From the NCBI GenBank assembly GCA_017449525.1, contig JAFTFL010000012.1:57458-121457 (forward strand): a stretch of 64,000 nucleotides of DNA, read 5' to 3'. The notes beneath the pieces were generated by a model. It did no database searches and was not told the DNA's origin. It saw nothing but the letters and a program-made list of their open reading frames with translations. Each line of letters begins with the position of its first letter. Position 1 is the stretch's first letter. The position numbers and the translations under genes are program-made. Below are positions 54,082-63,466 of this stretch, one piece after another. The DNA comes from Bacteroidales bacterium (lineage in GTDB: Bacteria; Bacteroidota; Bacteroidia; Bacteroidales; P3).

Positions 54082-55236
54082 ATGATGAAGATGCAAAAAA
54101 GATGCTTCTCTGCGTTGGCCTGTGTGGTGCTGTGTTTGCAATTAGGACCTTGTCGTAGTGTAGCAAGTAACACCGATGGTGAACCCCGAGGACAGATACA
54201 CACCCATTCCAGTGAGACAGGAGGCAAGGCCAAAAACCTTATTATTGTGATTGGTGATGGTATGGGGACAGCACAAGTGTATAGTTCTATCGTTGTCAAT
54301 GGAGAACGGAGTGCTTTTCTACGCTTCCCATACAGCGGCTTCTCCATTACAAATTCTGCAGACAAGTATACGACTGATTCTGGGGCTGGTGGATCGGCTA
54401 TTCTTACGGGGCACAAGGTGAATAATAAGTCTATAGCCCGTTCGCCGCAGGGGAAAGAATATGAATCGGTGCTCAGTATGGCAGCACGACAGGGACGACA
54501 CACGGGCATCATTGTTACGAGTAGCATCCTCGATGCCACACCCGCCAGCGCATATGCCCATGTGGAGAACCGTAAAATGTTCGACGAAATTAGTCTGCAA
54601 CTGGCTCAGTCGAACATTGATTTTTTTATAGGAGGAGATCGGCTCCACTTCAACCCACAAAACCGCAAAGATGGAAGAAATCCACTCGACACGTTGCGAC
54701 GAAGAGGTTACGAAGTAGTATACAAAATAGAAGACGTTAGAGGTAAGGGAGGGGACAAGCTCTGTGCACTTCTATCTGATGGGGAGTGCCCTGCCTGGCC
54801 TGCATCAAAGCGAGGTTATTGGTTGAGGGATGGTTTGCAAGCCTTTCTCTCGGCTCAGAGTAAGGAAGGTAGCGGCTTTGTGCTTCTTGTTGAAGGTTCA
54901 CAGATTGATTGGGCTTGTCATAACAATGACACAGCCTATTTGCGCGAGGAGATGAATGAACTGGATGCGGCTTTGCATCAAGTGCTGGATTTCGCAGAGA
55001 CTAATGGAGAGACGCTTGTGGTCGTCACTGCCGACCATGAGACAGGGGGGCTGACCCTCGTAGATGGAAGTATAGATGAGCAGAGGAACGACAAGGTACG
55101 TTTCATTAGTGGGAACCATACTGGCATAATGGTGCCAGTATTCGCCTATGGCCCTGGGGCGTCGGCTTTCTCGGGTGTGCAACAAAATGTCGATTTGTTT
55201 TACAAAATGATGCAGGCTCTTTCGCTAAAGCAATAA
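54082..55236 (+). CDS. Alkaline phosphatase (PhoA family)
   Basis: 384 residues. After an N-terminal signal peptide (ALACVVLCLQLGPC), the metal and nucleophile sites are intact: IVIGDGMGTAQV (first Asp), TTDSGAGGSAILTGHKVNN with the catalytic Ser (about 97), VEGSQIDWACHNND (about 270), VVTADHETGGLTL (about 315) and GNHTGIMVPVFAYGPGA with the late His. It releases phosphate from monoesters in the periplasm or at the surface. An upstream Na/Pi transporter gene elsewhere in the window could use the product. It starts 80 bp after the aromatic-rich gene and is followed 13 bp later by the outer membrane protein gene. Confidence 0.92.
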   Translation: MMKMQKRCFSALACVVLCLQLGPCRSVASNTDGEPRGQIHTHSSETGGKAKNLIIVIGDGMGTAQVYSSIVVNGERSAFLRFPYSGFSITNSADKYTTDSGAGGSAILTGHKVNNKSIARSPQGKEYESVLSMAARQGRHTGIIVTSSILDATPASAYAHVENRKMFDEISLQLAQSNIDFFIGGDRLHFNPQNRKDGRNPLDTLRRRGYEVVYKIEDVRGKGGDKLCALLSDGECPAWPASKRGYWLRDGLQAFLSAQSKEGSGFVLLVEGSQIDWACHNNDTAYLREEMNELDAALHQVLDFAETNGETLVVVTADHETGGLTLVDGSIDEQRNDKVRFISGNHTGIMVPVFAYGPGASAFSGVQQNVDLFYKMMQALSLKQ

Positions 55237-55249
55237 TCACGCGAAGCAA

Positions 55250-56095
55250 ATGCAAAAAAAAATATGTAGTGTACTGGCCGTCCTAATGTTGTGTGTGGGG
55301 ATGCGTACTCCACTTTTGGCACAAGACGGCAAAGCGGAAAGGGATACTTTTGCCTGTCCCATTATAGGATTTAATGTGGGGGTGATTCACCCAATGTCGT
55401 CGCTGTCGTTTGCTAAGGGTGGGGATATTCCTATGGATAAGAAAGCAGGTACAATTGCCGACCTCTACGATTCCCCCTTTCTGAATTTTGGGGTCGATGC
55501 CATGTACTTGTCTCATAGTGGTTGGCTATATTCTGCCGATTTCAACTTTTTCTTTGGCAATGATAACCTGACAGACCGAGTGGGGCGGATGCCCAACGTG
55601 TTCACACGCGACAGCATTATCGTTGGAACAAATGGAGTAGATGCTGTCGTAACGTGTTACAATAGAGGACTATTTTTCGGCGGCGGTTTTGGCCGTCTGT
55701 TTCGAATTTCGAGGGATATGCCAAACAGTGGCCCATTTGCGAAGGTCAACGTGGGTTGGTTTCAGCACAAGACGGTGTTCATGAAAAATGAGGTGAATGC
55801 ACCGCAGGTGGACGGCGACTATGCAAGACTGTATGACCATCGGAGAAGAGGATTGATGCTGAGTGAAGACATTGGATTCTGGTACATGAATGATAGAGTG
55901 AATTTGGTCAACCTCTACGTGGCTCTTGAATTTAGCCAGTGCTGGACGGTCTCAGCACGAGACTATGTGATAGACGACAAAATAGGGCTTCGCGGACCAG
56001 ACAATCGGCACTACTTTGATTTCATGGTTTCGCTCAAGGTGAGCTGGATGTTCCCCCTTAAGCGTAAAATGTCGCACGAATACTACTACTATTAA
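55250..56095 (+). CDS. Outer membrane beta-barrel-like protein
   Basis: 281 residues. Its Sec signal is LAVLMLCVGMRTPLLAQ. The mature sequence alternates hydrophobic and polar residues with aromatic girdles (FLNFGVDAMYLSHSGWLYSA; FFFGNDNLTDR; LFFGGGFGRLF; FDFMVSLKVSWMFPL) as in 8-10-stranded barrels, and ends HEYYYY. I recall a conserved uncharacterised protein just before waaA in Bacteroidales; its position 25 bp before waaA fits. The function is unknown. Confidence 0.75.
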   Translation: MQKKICSVLAVLMLCVGMRTPLLAQDGKAERDTFACPIIGFNVGVIHPMSSLSFAKGGDIPMDKKAGTIADLYDSPFLNFGVDAMYLSHSGWLYSADFNFFFGNDNLTDRVGRMPNVFTRDSIIVGTNGVDAVVTCYNRGLFFGGGFGRLFRISRDMPNSGPFAKVNVGWFQHKTVFMKNEVNAPQVDGDYARLYDHRRRGLMLSEDIGFWYMNDRVNLVNLYVALEFSQCWTVSARDYVIDDKIGLRGPDNRHYFDFMVSLKVSWMFPLKRKMSHEYYYY

Positions 56096-56120
56096 TCAGA
56101 TACCAGACTGGACATAGGGT

Positions 56121-57359
56121 ATGATGCGCCTTCTGTATTCGATAGGTATTTGGTTGTATGGAGCTGCAGTAACGTTGGCGTCAATATGGAATGTGCGAGC
56201 CAAGAAGTTGCTGCATGGCTGGCGCAGTGTTTGGGATGTCCTACCAAAACGAATAGATAACGATTCTGTGGCTTGGTTTCATGCCTCGTCGCTTGGAGAA
56301 TTTGAGCAGGCACGTCCCGTGATTGAACAGTACAAGAAGCGATATCCCAACGTATTCATTGTTCTTACTTTTTTCTCGCCATCGGGTTATGATGTGCGGA
56401 AAAACTACGATATGGCCGATGTGGTGTCCTATTTGCCTCTTGATACACCCCATCACGCGCGCCGCTTTGTAGAGGCCCTACACCCTCAGGTGGCGTTCTT
56501 CGTGAAGTATGATTTTTGGTTCAACTTTTTGCATTACTTGAACAAGAATCAAGTACCCACGTATCTTTTTAGTGCCATATTCAGGAAGAATCAGTACTTC
56601 TTTCATTCGTATGGGCATTGGTTTTGCAAGCAATTGCGTAAATATGACCACATTTTTGTGCAGAATGAAGAGTCGGTTTCTCTATTGCAGCAGCATGGAG
56701 TGAGTTCGGTTTCGATGGCTGGAGATACGCGTTTTGACCGTGTATATCAAATAGCTCATGCTGCCGAGACCGATGATGTGGTAGAAAGATTTAAGGCAAA
56801 CGACGAGATTGTCGTAGCGGGGAGTACATGGCCTGAGGATGAAATGCTACTTCAATCCTTCATGCAAAGACATCAAGATGTTCGCATGGTGATTGCTCCG
56901 CACATGATAGGGGAGGATCATCTACAGGATATAGAGAGGTTATTTAGCCTGGAACAAACGGTGCGGTATACGCAAGTGGGGAAGCAGCAGACAACGATGA
57001 CTGGATGTAGAGTGTTGATTGTAGACTGTATAGGTCGTCTTTCGTCTATGTATAGATATGCGAAGGTGGCTTATGTGGGGGGCGGTTTTGGGAAAGGTAT
57101 ACATAATATATTGGAGGTGTCTGCCAACGGATCCCCAGTTTGTTTTGGGCCGAATTACCATAAATTCCAGGAGGCTGTAGATTTGAAGAATCAGGGTGGA
57201 GCTTGGTCGGTGGAGAACGATGTGGAACTTGACAATGTCTTGACAGACCTGCTTGATAATGATGAAAAATGGTGTCGTGCTTCAAGTGTTTGTTTAGAAT
57301 ATATGAAGTCTCATCTGGGAGCAACTGATGTTATATTGAGCCACGTATGCGGTTGGTGA
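56121..57359 (+). CDS. waaA: 3-deoxy-D-manno-octulosonic acid (Kdo) transferase
   Basis: 412 residues, normal length. An N-terminal membrane-anchor helix (LLYSIGIWLYGAAVTLASIW) precedes the glycosyltransferase-N domain with the general-base Glu in FHASSLGEFEQARPVIE (about 55). The second domain has VAGSTWPEDE (about 233), VIAPHMIGEDHL and the nucleotide-sugar site YVGGGFGKGIHNILEVSANG (about 315-334). It adds Kdo to lipid IVA on the cytoplasmic face of the inner membrane. Its end overlaps the start of tamL by 13 bases, so the two are coupled. Confidence 0.95.
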   Translation: MMRLLYSIGIWLYGAAVTLASIWNVRAKKLLHGWRSVWDVLPKRIDNDSVAWFHASSLGEFEQARPVIEQYKKRYPNVFIVLTFFSPSGYDVRKNYDMADVVSYLPLDTPHHARRFVEALHPQVAFFVKYDFWFNFLHYLNKNQVPTYLFSAIFRKNQYFFHSYGHWFCKQLRKYDHIFVQNEESVSLLQQHGVSSVSMAGDTRFDRVYQIAHAAETDDVVERFKANDEIVVAGSTWPEDEMLLQSFMQRHQDVRMVIAPHMIGEDHLQDIERLFSLEQTVRYTQVGKQQTTMTGCRVLIVDCIGRLSSMYRYAKVAYVGGGFGKGIHNILEVSANGSPVCFGPNYHKFQEAVDLKNQGGAWSVENDVELDNVLTDLLDNDEKWCRASSVCLEYMKSHLGATDVILSHVCGW

Positions 57360-59794
57360 GAATATTTTTGCGGCGGCATTTGGGTGGGATGCAAAAGCCA
57401 GTGTGGAATATTTGCATGGCACTTTGGATAGTCACCACTGCAGCATCCTGCAGTACGCAGAAATTTCTACTGCCCGGACAATCAGTGCTGAACTCTAATA
57501 TGATAGAGGTTGAGCTGACTCCGGAGTTGTCTGCATCAGCCAATGAAATAAGTGGTGTATTGAAAGACAGTAAGAACTTTTACTCTCAAATACCGAACTC
57601 TCGGTTCTTGGCTCTCTTTCGATTTTCAATGAGGATGTACTGTCTCTCGTCTCCAGCCGATTCGAATTGGGTGAACCGATATTTACGAAAACAAGGAGAG
57701 GCACCAGTGGTGTATGATGAGGGGCTTGCATTAAGGACGGCAGAGCAGTTGAGAGGCATGATGGAAAGCAAGGGCTGTTTTCGTTCGCAAGTAACATTTG
57801 ATACTGTTAGGTGGAAGAAAAATGAGGTGAGAGTAGTATATCATGTCAAGCCTCAGCATAGATATAGAATAAGAGAAGTAAACTATGCTGCGGAAACAGA
57901 GGAGGTGCACCGATTTATGCAATCAATGCATGAATCCTCACTGTTGCGCGTGGGTGATTTTTATAGTCAAGATGCAATAGTGAGTGAGCGTAGTCGTATC
58001 GCACAATTGTTACAGAATGCAGGGTATTATAGAGCAAATGAATCTCTGCTGACAGTTCGCGTAGATACCTCTTTTCTTAGCAATGAACTACGTATTGACG
58101 TGCTCGTTCACAACCCTGTTGTGCAAGAAAGAGATAATGAGGGGATACACTCCATATTACTTCAGAAATATAGGATAGGTAATGTTTATATTCAGCCTAT
58201 TAACACTTCAATACGGCAAGAAAAGATAGGCTTTGATACATTGCTATACCCATACAAGTTACGGTCGAGGATCGTGGATTACCGTTTTGTGTTCAATGGG
58301 ACGATGGATATGAAGCCACAGACGGTGGTCCGCAACCTATTTTTGTTTCCAGGTGCAACCTATAGACCGCGCATGGCACAGCAGACCTATAATTCCCTAT
58401 TGAGTTTGCGAACCTTCAAGTACGTAGATGTTGAATTTGTGGAATCGCCTCGAAGTTGTGATACTTTGCCTCTTGTAGATGCGAAATTGAGGCTCATATC
58501 TCTGCCTAAGCATAGACTATCAACTTCGTTGGAATTGAATAATGCCAGTCCATTCGGGTCTCAGCAACTTGGCTTTTGGGGTGGTAATCTTGGTTTAGAA
58601 ACAGGCGTGGAGTATCAAAATAAGAACCTTTTCGGTGGTGCGGAATTGCTGAAAGTGAAGGGGTCTTTGCTCTTTGAACTTCCAATGTTGGTGTTTAGGG
58701 ACACCACTTTTAATGAGTTTCGTGACTACTTTTCCTCTTTTGATGCGGGTTTAGAAGTGTCATTGGATTTGCCCGCATTCCTGGCTCCCTTTGCAAAAAA
58801 TATTGTCTGGCAGCGAGTGAAGCCGCATACGCAGTTTAGTCTGGGTGCAAACTACCAGTACAAAAGTTATTTCGAACGGGTGCTGTCGAATGCGTCATTC
58901 GGTTATCTGTGGTCAAGAAATAGTAAGGTGCAACACCGCCTCACTCCGGTAGAGTTGACCTATGTCCGTTTCCTGAGTGTGGATTCTGCGTTCATGTCTC
59001 GTATTTTAGGATTTAGTGATGCCAGATTGAAGTACCAGTACAGCGACCATTTCATCATGGATCTTAAATATGAATTGCTTTATAGTTCGCAGCAGTACAA
59101 TGAGAGAAGCAATTTCTCATACGTTTTGTTGATGGCAGAATCGGCAGGTAACGTGCTTGATGTTGTGTCAAGATTGACGGGTGTTGGTGTTGATGAAAAT
59201 GGTGTAAGACGTATTTTGGGGGTTCCGTATTCGCAGTATGTACGTTTCTCGGCTGAAGGAAAGCAGTATTTCTATTATGGTGCGAAGTCGGTTTTTGTGG
59301 CGCGGATGTTGTTGGGTGTAGGTGTGCCTTATTCCAACTCTATTAGTTTGCCGTATGAGAAAAGCTTCTTTGGAGGTGGGCCTACCACTATCAGGGCATG
59401 GCAACTTCGTCATCTGGGGCCTGGTACATATTCTACGGTGGGGACAATTGATGTGGAGCGTACAGGCGATTTGTTACTGGTGCTAAATATGGAAAATCGT
59501 TTTCCGCTGTTCAGTATATTCGAAGGTGCGGTATTTTTCGATGCAGGCAATGTGTGGCTATTCCGAAATAGTGAGGAATACCCAGGGGGCGAGTTCTCGT
59601 TGAAAACACTACCTCAAAGTTTGGCACTTGGTGGAGGACTTGGTGTTCGAATCAATGCCTCAATTATTACAGTACGGCTCGACTTTGCTATCCCCTTTTA
59701 CGACCCAGGACAAGAGACTGCGCTACGTTGGCGATTACCTCATTGGAAATTCAATCAAATTGTTACCAATATAGGGATAGATTTTCCATTTTAG
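57347..59794 (+). CDS. tamL: TamL, lipoprotein-type BamA/TamA-family outer membrane protein
   Basis: 815 residues; an internal ATG at 57389 gives a tighter signal peptide. The N-terminus has a lipobox (IVTTAASC) then STQKFLLPGQ, a start typical of the lipidated TamA variant of Bacteroidetes. POTRA-type domains lie at about 35-370 (ADSNWVNRYLRKQGEAPVVY is a family landmark), followed by an Omp85 barrel with conserved lid-loop region FFGGGPTTIRAWQLRHLGPG (about 674). The C-terminal strand ends IGIDFPF, with terminal Phe as needed for Bam recognition. It should partner TamB, encoded at 751-5214. The gene is A+T-richer than the first half of the window. Confidence 0.9.
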   Translation: MRLVRIFLRRHLGGMQKPVWNICMALWIVTTAASCSTQKFLLPGQSVLNSNMIEVELTPELSASANEISGVLKDSKNFYSQIPNSRFLALFRFSMRMYCLSSPADSNWVNRYLRKQGEAPVVYDEGLALRTAEQLRGMMESKGCFRSQVTFDTVRWKKNEVRVVYHVKPQHRYRIREVNYAAETEEVHRFMQSMHESSLLRVGDFYSQDAIVSERSRIAQLLQNAGYYRANESLLTVRVDTSFLSNELRIDVLVHNPVVQERDNEGIHSILLQKYRIGNVYIQPINTSIRQEKIGFDTLLYPYKLRSRIVDYRFVFNGTMDMKPQTVVRNLFLFPGATYRPRMAQQTYNSLLSLRTFKYVDVEFVESPRSCDTLPLVDAKLRLISLPKHRLSTSLELNNASPFGSQQLGFWGGNLGLETGVEYQNKNLFGGAELLKVKGSLLFELPMLVFRDTTFNEFRDYFSSFDAGLEVSLDLPAFLAPFAKNIVWQRVKPHTQFSLGANYQYKSYFERVLSNASFGYLWSRNSKVQHRLTPVELTYVRFLSVDSAFMSRILGFSDARLKYQYSDHFIMDLKYELLYSSQQYNERSNFSYVLLMAESAGNVLDVVSRLTGVGVDENGVRRILGVPYSQYVRFSAEGKQYFYYGAKSVFVARMLLGVGVPYSNSISLPYEKSFFGGGPTTIRAWQLRHLGPGTYSTVGTIDVERTGDLLLVLNMENRFPLFSIFEGAVFFDAGNVWLFRNSEEYPGGEFSLKTLPQSLALGGGLGVRINASIITVRLDFAIPFYDPGQETALRWRLPHWKFNQIVTNIGIDFPF

Positions 59795-59815
59795 AGAACC
59801 GTATTTTTAATACAA

Positions 59816-60793
59816 ATGAATATGAACTTCAAGGAGATTATTGCACTTGCTCAGGACGTGATAGACAAATGTGGTTTTCTGTATAGCCCGAATAATTTGT
59901 ATGAACCTATAGATTATGCAATGCGAATGGGTGGAAAACGGTTGCGCCCCTCTCTGCTGTTACTTGCTGCAGACATGTATGGTGCCCCATTGCAAGACGT
60001 GAAGGACGTGGCTATAGCGGTTGAGTTGTATCATAATTTCACTTTGTTGCATGACGATTTGATGGATCAGTCGCTTGTTAGGCGTGGCAAAACAACTGTG
60101 TATAGAAAGTGGAATAGCAACACAGCAGTATTGTCAGGTGATGCAATGTTTGCGTTATCGGTGAAACAATTGGTATCAGCTCACGTGGCGAATAAAGATC
60201 GTGTTCTTGAGGTGTTCTCTCGTGTCGCGTTAGAAGTTTGCGAGGGTCAGCAACTTGATATGGATTTCGAACAAAGAGATATGGTCCTGATGGAGGAGTA
60301 TAAGGAGATGATTCGACTGAAGACGGCCGTGTTGTTGGTCGGTGCTTTAGAAATGGGGGCATTCTGTGGTAATGCTCCTGCTGAAGACGTTGAATTACTA
60401 CAAGCTATAGGTACGCATTTAGGGTACGCTTTTCAAATGCAAGATGACCTACTTGATGTATATGGAAACTTTGATAAGTTTGGTAAGAGGCAGGGGCAAG
60501 ACATAGTAGACAGAAAAAAGACCTATATGCTACTCAAGGCGGCAGAAATGTTACCAGAGAAGGATGGGCGTGCCTTATCTGACATGTATAGTTCGCATGT
60601 GTTAAGTGATGATGTTCGTGTTGAAAGGATAATGGGACTATATGACAAGTTAAACCTCCGCAGTGTTGTTGAATCTGATATTGATTCATGTTTAGTCCAA
60701 ATTTTGCCGCAGGTCGATAAGTTACATGCTTCAGCAGAAGGGAAAACAGCCTTGTCAGAGTTTATTACATCTATGCGTCACCGAGAAGTATAG
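59816..60793 (+). CDS. Polyprenyl (farnesyl/octaprenyl-type) diphosphate synthase
   Basis: 325 residues. The all-helical prenyl transferase fold shows GGKRLRPSLLLLAA, the first aspartate-rich motif LLHDDLMDQS (about 80) with RRGKTTVYRKW following, and the second motif FQMQDDLLDVYG (about 212). The length and the small residues before the first motif suit a long-chain trans-polyprenyl synthase, which would supply menaquinone side chains. It lies 21 bp after tamL and ends about 170 bp before the Exb operon. Confidence 0.93.
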   Translation: MNMNFKEIIALAQDVIDKCGFLYSPNNLYEPIDYAMRMGGKRLRPSLLLLAADMYGAPLQDVKDVAIAVELYHNFTLLHDDLMDQSLVRRGKTTVYRKWNSNTAVLSGDAMFALSVKQLVSAHVANKDRVLEVFSRVALEVCEGQQLDMDFEQRDMVLMEEYKEMIRLKTAVLLVGALEMGAFCGNAPAEDVELLQAIGTHLGYAFQMQDDLLDVYGNFDKFGKRQGQDIVDRKKTYMLLKAAEMLPEKDGRALSDMYSSHVLSDDVRVERIMGLYDKLNLRSVVESDIDSCLVQILPQVDKLHASAEGKTALSEFITSMRHREV

Positions 60794-60892
60794 TCTTTAT
60801 GTTGCTCAGAAAGTCGTCCAGCGTAGATTGCCGTTGGGGAGGCATGTGTAGAAAAAAACAACTCCAGTACGGCTTGTATCAAAACTTCTTGC

Positions 60893-60900
60893 TAAATTTG
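60893..60900 (+). promoter_or_regulatory. -7 box for the Exb operon
   Basis: TAAATTTG matches TAnnTTTG and lies about 60 bases before the exbB ATG. TTGT at 60874 is a possible, slightly close -33 element. Confidence 0.55.
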
Positions 60901-60961
60901 CAAATCAGTAAAGCATTAATAGAACAATTAAACTAATTAATTATTAATAACTAAAAGCATT

Positions 60962-61762
60962 ATGAAAAAGGTGATTGCACTGATGTCAATAGTAGGTCTA
61001 TTGGCATTTACGAACTTCAATGGTGTGTATGCACAGGAAGTAACTACTACGGATTCTGTAGCAACGGAGCAAGTTGAAGAGGATGAGGCTGTGGTGGAGG
61101 ATGTCGTTGCTACGGCTGACACTCAGGTGGAGAAGACTTTCCATCAGGTGTTAAAAGAAAAATATATACAGGGTGGTGCAGGCTGGATGACCCCAGTGTT
61201 GCTGTGCCTTATCCTTGGCATGGCATTGGTGATAGAACGCATCCTCTACTTGAACCTTGCTACTGTAAATGTGGACAAGTTGCTTGATAAGGTGAAAGTT
61301 TACGTAGAGAAAGGCGACTATGCTGGTGCTCGTGAACTCTGCAAAAACACTCGTGGTCCTGTGGCTGGTATTTTCGTTCAGGGTTTGGATCGTATCGAAG
61401 AAGGTTTGGATAATGTTGAGAAGGCCGTTACCTCCTATGGTGGTGTGATGCAGGCTCGTTTGGAAGCAAACTTGACATGGATATCCTTGTTCATAGCTCT
61501 TGCTCCTTCTTTCGGATTCCTCGGTACAGTGGTTGGTATGGTGCAGGCTTTCGATGACATTGAGGCAGCTGGTGATATCAGCCCGACCGTTGTGGCTGGT
61601 GGTATGAAGGTCGCTCTGTTGACGACTGTGTTCGGTCTTATCGTGGCCATTATTCTCCAGATTTTCTACAACTATATTCTTACCAAAATAGAGAGCATCA
61701 CCACACAGATGGAGGATGGTTCTATATCTTTCATGGATATCCTTGTAAAGAATAAGAAGTAA
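60962..61762 (+). CDS. exbB: ExbB/TolQ/MotA-family proton channel protein
   Basis: 266 residues. It starts with a cleavable-looking signal (LMSIVGLLAFTNFNGVYAQ), then an acidic periplasmic stretch (about 25-55). The three-helix MotA/TolQ/ExbB core has TM around 73-95, 170-195 (LFIALAPSFGFLGTVVGMVQA with the signature P-x-x-G-x-L-G-T-V) and 208-235 (GMKVALLTTVFGLIVAIILQ). It forms the pentameric channel that harvests proton motive force for TonB. The N-terminal signal plus acidic extension is usual for Bacteroidetes versions. First gene of a four-gene operon. Confidence 0.92.
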   Translation: MKKVIALMSIVGLLAFTNFNGVYAQEVTTTDSVATEQVEEDEAVVEDVVATADTQVEKTFHQVLKEKYIQGGAGWMTPVLLCLILGMALVIERILYLNLATVNVDKLLDKVKVYVEKGDYAGARELCKNTRGPVAGIFVQGLDRIEEGLDNVEKAVTSYGGVMQARLEANLTWISLFIALAPSFGFLGTVVGMVQAFDDIEAAGDISPTVVAGGMKVALLTTVFGLIVAIILQIFYNYILTKIESITTQMEDGSISFMDILVKNKK

Positions 61763-61840
61763 ACAGCGTCTTTTGTCGTATTCTCGTTTCTTGACGTTAG
61801 AGGTCGTTATGACCCCAAGCGCCTGTAAATAACTTGAATT

Positions 61841-62332
61841 ATGGAAGAGAAAGTAAGGAAAATATCGACTTGGGTCGGCCTTGCTGTGGCTATTGTGGGA
61901 GCGTTCTTCGCTGTCATTCATGCTACAGGCTCCGACTCCAAGCATGAACTTCAAGCAGGAACAATGCTTGAAATTGGTAATAAGTTTTCTGGGATGTACG
62001 ATGTGGTGTATGGCATTTTGCTTTGCTTTATGGCCGTTGCCATTATTGGCATCCTTGTTTTTGTTGTTGTTAACTATATTCAGCTCTTCAAGGATTCTCC
62101 CAAATCGGCTGTTCGTAGTTTGCTGGCCATAGGTTTGCTGGTTGCCTTGGGACTGGTAACTTATCTTATCTCGAATCCTGCAGATGTGAGTCCAGTATTG
62201 CTTGAAAGTAACCATCTGTCAGCAAACGCATCGAAGTGGATAGGTGCGGCATGCTATAGCGTGTATGCGTTGGTGATAGTTGCTGTTCTTGCCATTATTT
62301 ATGTGGAGGTTTCCAAGGCCTTCAAAAAATAA
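61841..62332 (+). CDS. Four-helix membrane protein of the Exb operon, unknown function
   Basis: 163 residues with four predicted membrane helices (about 10-28, 52-77, 90-110, 132-158). The first loop contains ATGSDSKHELQAGTMLEIGN, and a second loop lies between helices 3 and 4. No named domain recognised. It sits between exbB (78 bp upstream) and exbD (9 bp downstream), an arrangement I recall as conserved in Bacteroidetes, which implies a part in the same energising complex. Short basic C-terminus SKAFKK. Confidence 0.78.
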   Translation: MEEKVRKISTWVGLAVAIVGAFFAVIHATGSDSKHELQAGTMLEIGNKFSGMYDVVYGILLCFMAVAIIGILVFVVVNYIQLFKDSPKSAVRSLLAIGLLVALGLVTYLISNPADVSPVLLESNHLSANASKWIGAACYSVYALVIVAVLAIIYVEVSKAFKK

Positions 62333-62341
62333 GTCTTTGCA

Positions 62342-62923
62342 ATGAGTAAGAGAAAAACACCAGGTTTAAACACGAGTTCGATGTCCGATATCTCGTTTTT
62401 GCTTTTGACGTTCTTTCTTATGACTTCAAGCATCAATACAGATATGGGTATCGCGCGTCGTTTGCCGCCACCATTGCCACCCAGTGTGGAGAAGCCGCCT
62501 GAAGTAAAGAAGCGTAATATCTTTGTTGTGAAGATTAACAGCAAAGACCGTATTCTGTACAATGGCGAGATCGGTGATGTAAGTCTTTTGAAGGATAGAG
62601 CTAAAGAGTTCTTGGGTAATCCCAATAATGATCCAGACCTTCCCGAAAAGCTTGACACCTATATCGAGGCATTTGGTACTACGTATCCCGTGTCAAAGGG
62701 CGTTATTTCGCTTCAAAATGACCGTGGTACATCGTATAATATGTATCTTCAGGTTCAGAACGAGTTGGCTGCAGCCATCAACGAAATGCGAGACGAACTT
62801 TCCGTTGAGCGTTTTGGAAAGAAGTATGCTGACTTGGATAAAACGCAAAGTGGAGCTATTGATAAAGCCATCCCCGTCGCTATATCCGAAGCTGAACCCA
62901 CAAAGGTAGGAGGGAACAAATAA
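62342..62923 (+). CDS. exbD: ExbD/TolR-family protein 1
   Basis: 193 residues. A cytoplasmic N-terminus RKTPGLNTSSMSDISFLLLT leads into one membrane helix in which the Asp of MSDISF is the conserved proton-carrying residue. The periplasmic domain is longer than usual (about 40-193), with a proline-rich linker PPPLPPSVEKPPEVKK. It pairs with ExbB. Its stop overlaps the second exbD start by one base (TAATG). Confidence 0.9.
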   Translation: MSKRKTPGLNTSSMSDISFLLLTFFLMTSSINTDMGIARRLPPPLPPSVEKPPEVKKRNIFVVKINSKDRILYNGEIGDVSLLKDRAKEFLGNPNNDPDLPEKLDTYIEAFGTTYPVSKGVISLQNDRGTSYNMYLQVQNELAAAINEMRDELSVERFGKKYADLDKTQSGAIDKAIPVAISEAEPTKVGGNK

Positions 62924-63393
62924 TGGCAAGATTCACAGGAAAGAAACCTAAGGAGACGCCCGAGTTGAATATGGGATCTATGTCTGACATTATCTTCATG
63001 TTGCTCTTCTTCTTCATGGTGATTACCACGATGCGTGAGAGCACCCTCTTCGTGAAGATTTCTGTGCCACAAGGGACTGAGGTTAGCAAATTGGAACGTA
63101 AAAGTCTTGTGAGTTACATTAATGTTGGTGTGCCTCAGCAGAATTTTCAATCCAAGTTTGGTACCGAGCCTCGTATCCAGTTGGACGATCAGATTTCTGA
63201 TGTGTCGCAGATTGGCCAGTTTGTAGAGAGAGAGAGAACTGCTCGCGTAGAAGCAGACCGTCCTTTCATCACGACGGCTATTAAGGCAGACATGGATGTT
63301 CGCATGGGATTGATTAGCGACATTAAGCAAGAACTGCGCAACAACGGAGCTTTCAAAATCTTCTACAATGCTCGCAATGCAGGGAAGAAGTAA
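62923..63393 (+). CDS. exbD: ExbD/TolR-family protein 2
   Basis: 156 residues. Same plan as its neighbour: KKPKETPELNMGSMSDIIFM with the conserved Asp in the single helix (IIFMLLFFFMVITTMR), then a periplasmic domain with IQLDDQISDVSQIGQFVER and the terminal IKQELRNNGAFKIFYNARN typical of ExbD/TolR. It is not a recent copy of the first, since the periplasmic domains differ greatly. Two non-identical ExbD subunits could form a heterodimer inside the ExbB pentamer. Confidence 0.9.
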   Translation: MARFTGKKPKETPELNMGSMSDIIFMLLFFFMVITTMRESTLFVKISVPQGTEVSKLERKSLVSYINVGVPQQNFQSKFGTEPRIQLDDQISDVSQIGQFVERERTARVEADRPFITTAIKADMDVRMGLISDIKQELRNNGAFKIFYNARNAGKK

Positions 63394-63415
63394 GTGACGT
63401 CGTTGATTTCTTGAT

Positions 63416-63466
63416 ACTGGTATGGATGGGTAGTTCCGGTGGACGACATCCATACCAGTTCTTTTT
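63416..63466 (+). terminator. Exb operon terminator
   Basis: Thirteen-base perfect arms (63416-63428, 63447-63459) around an 18-base loop, then TCTTTTT. It begins 22 bp after the last stop. Confidence 0.85.
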
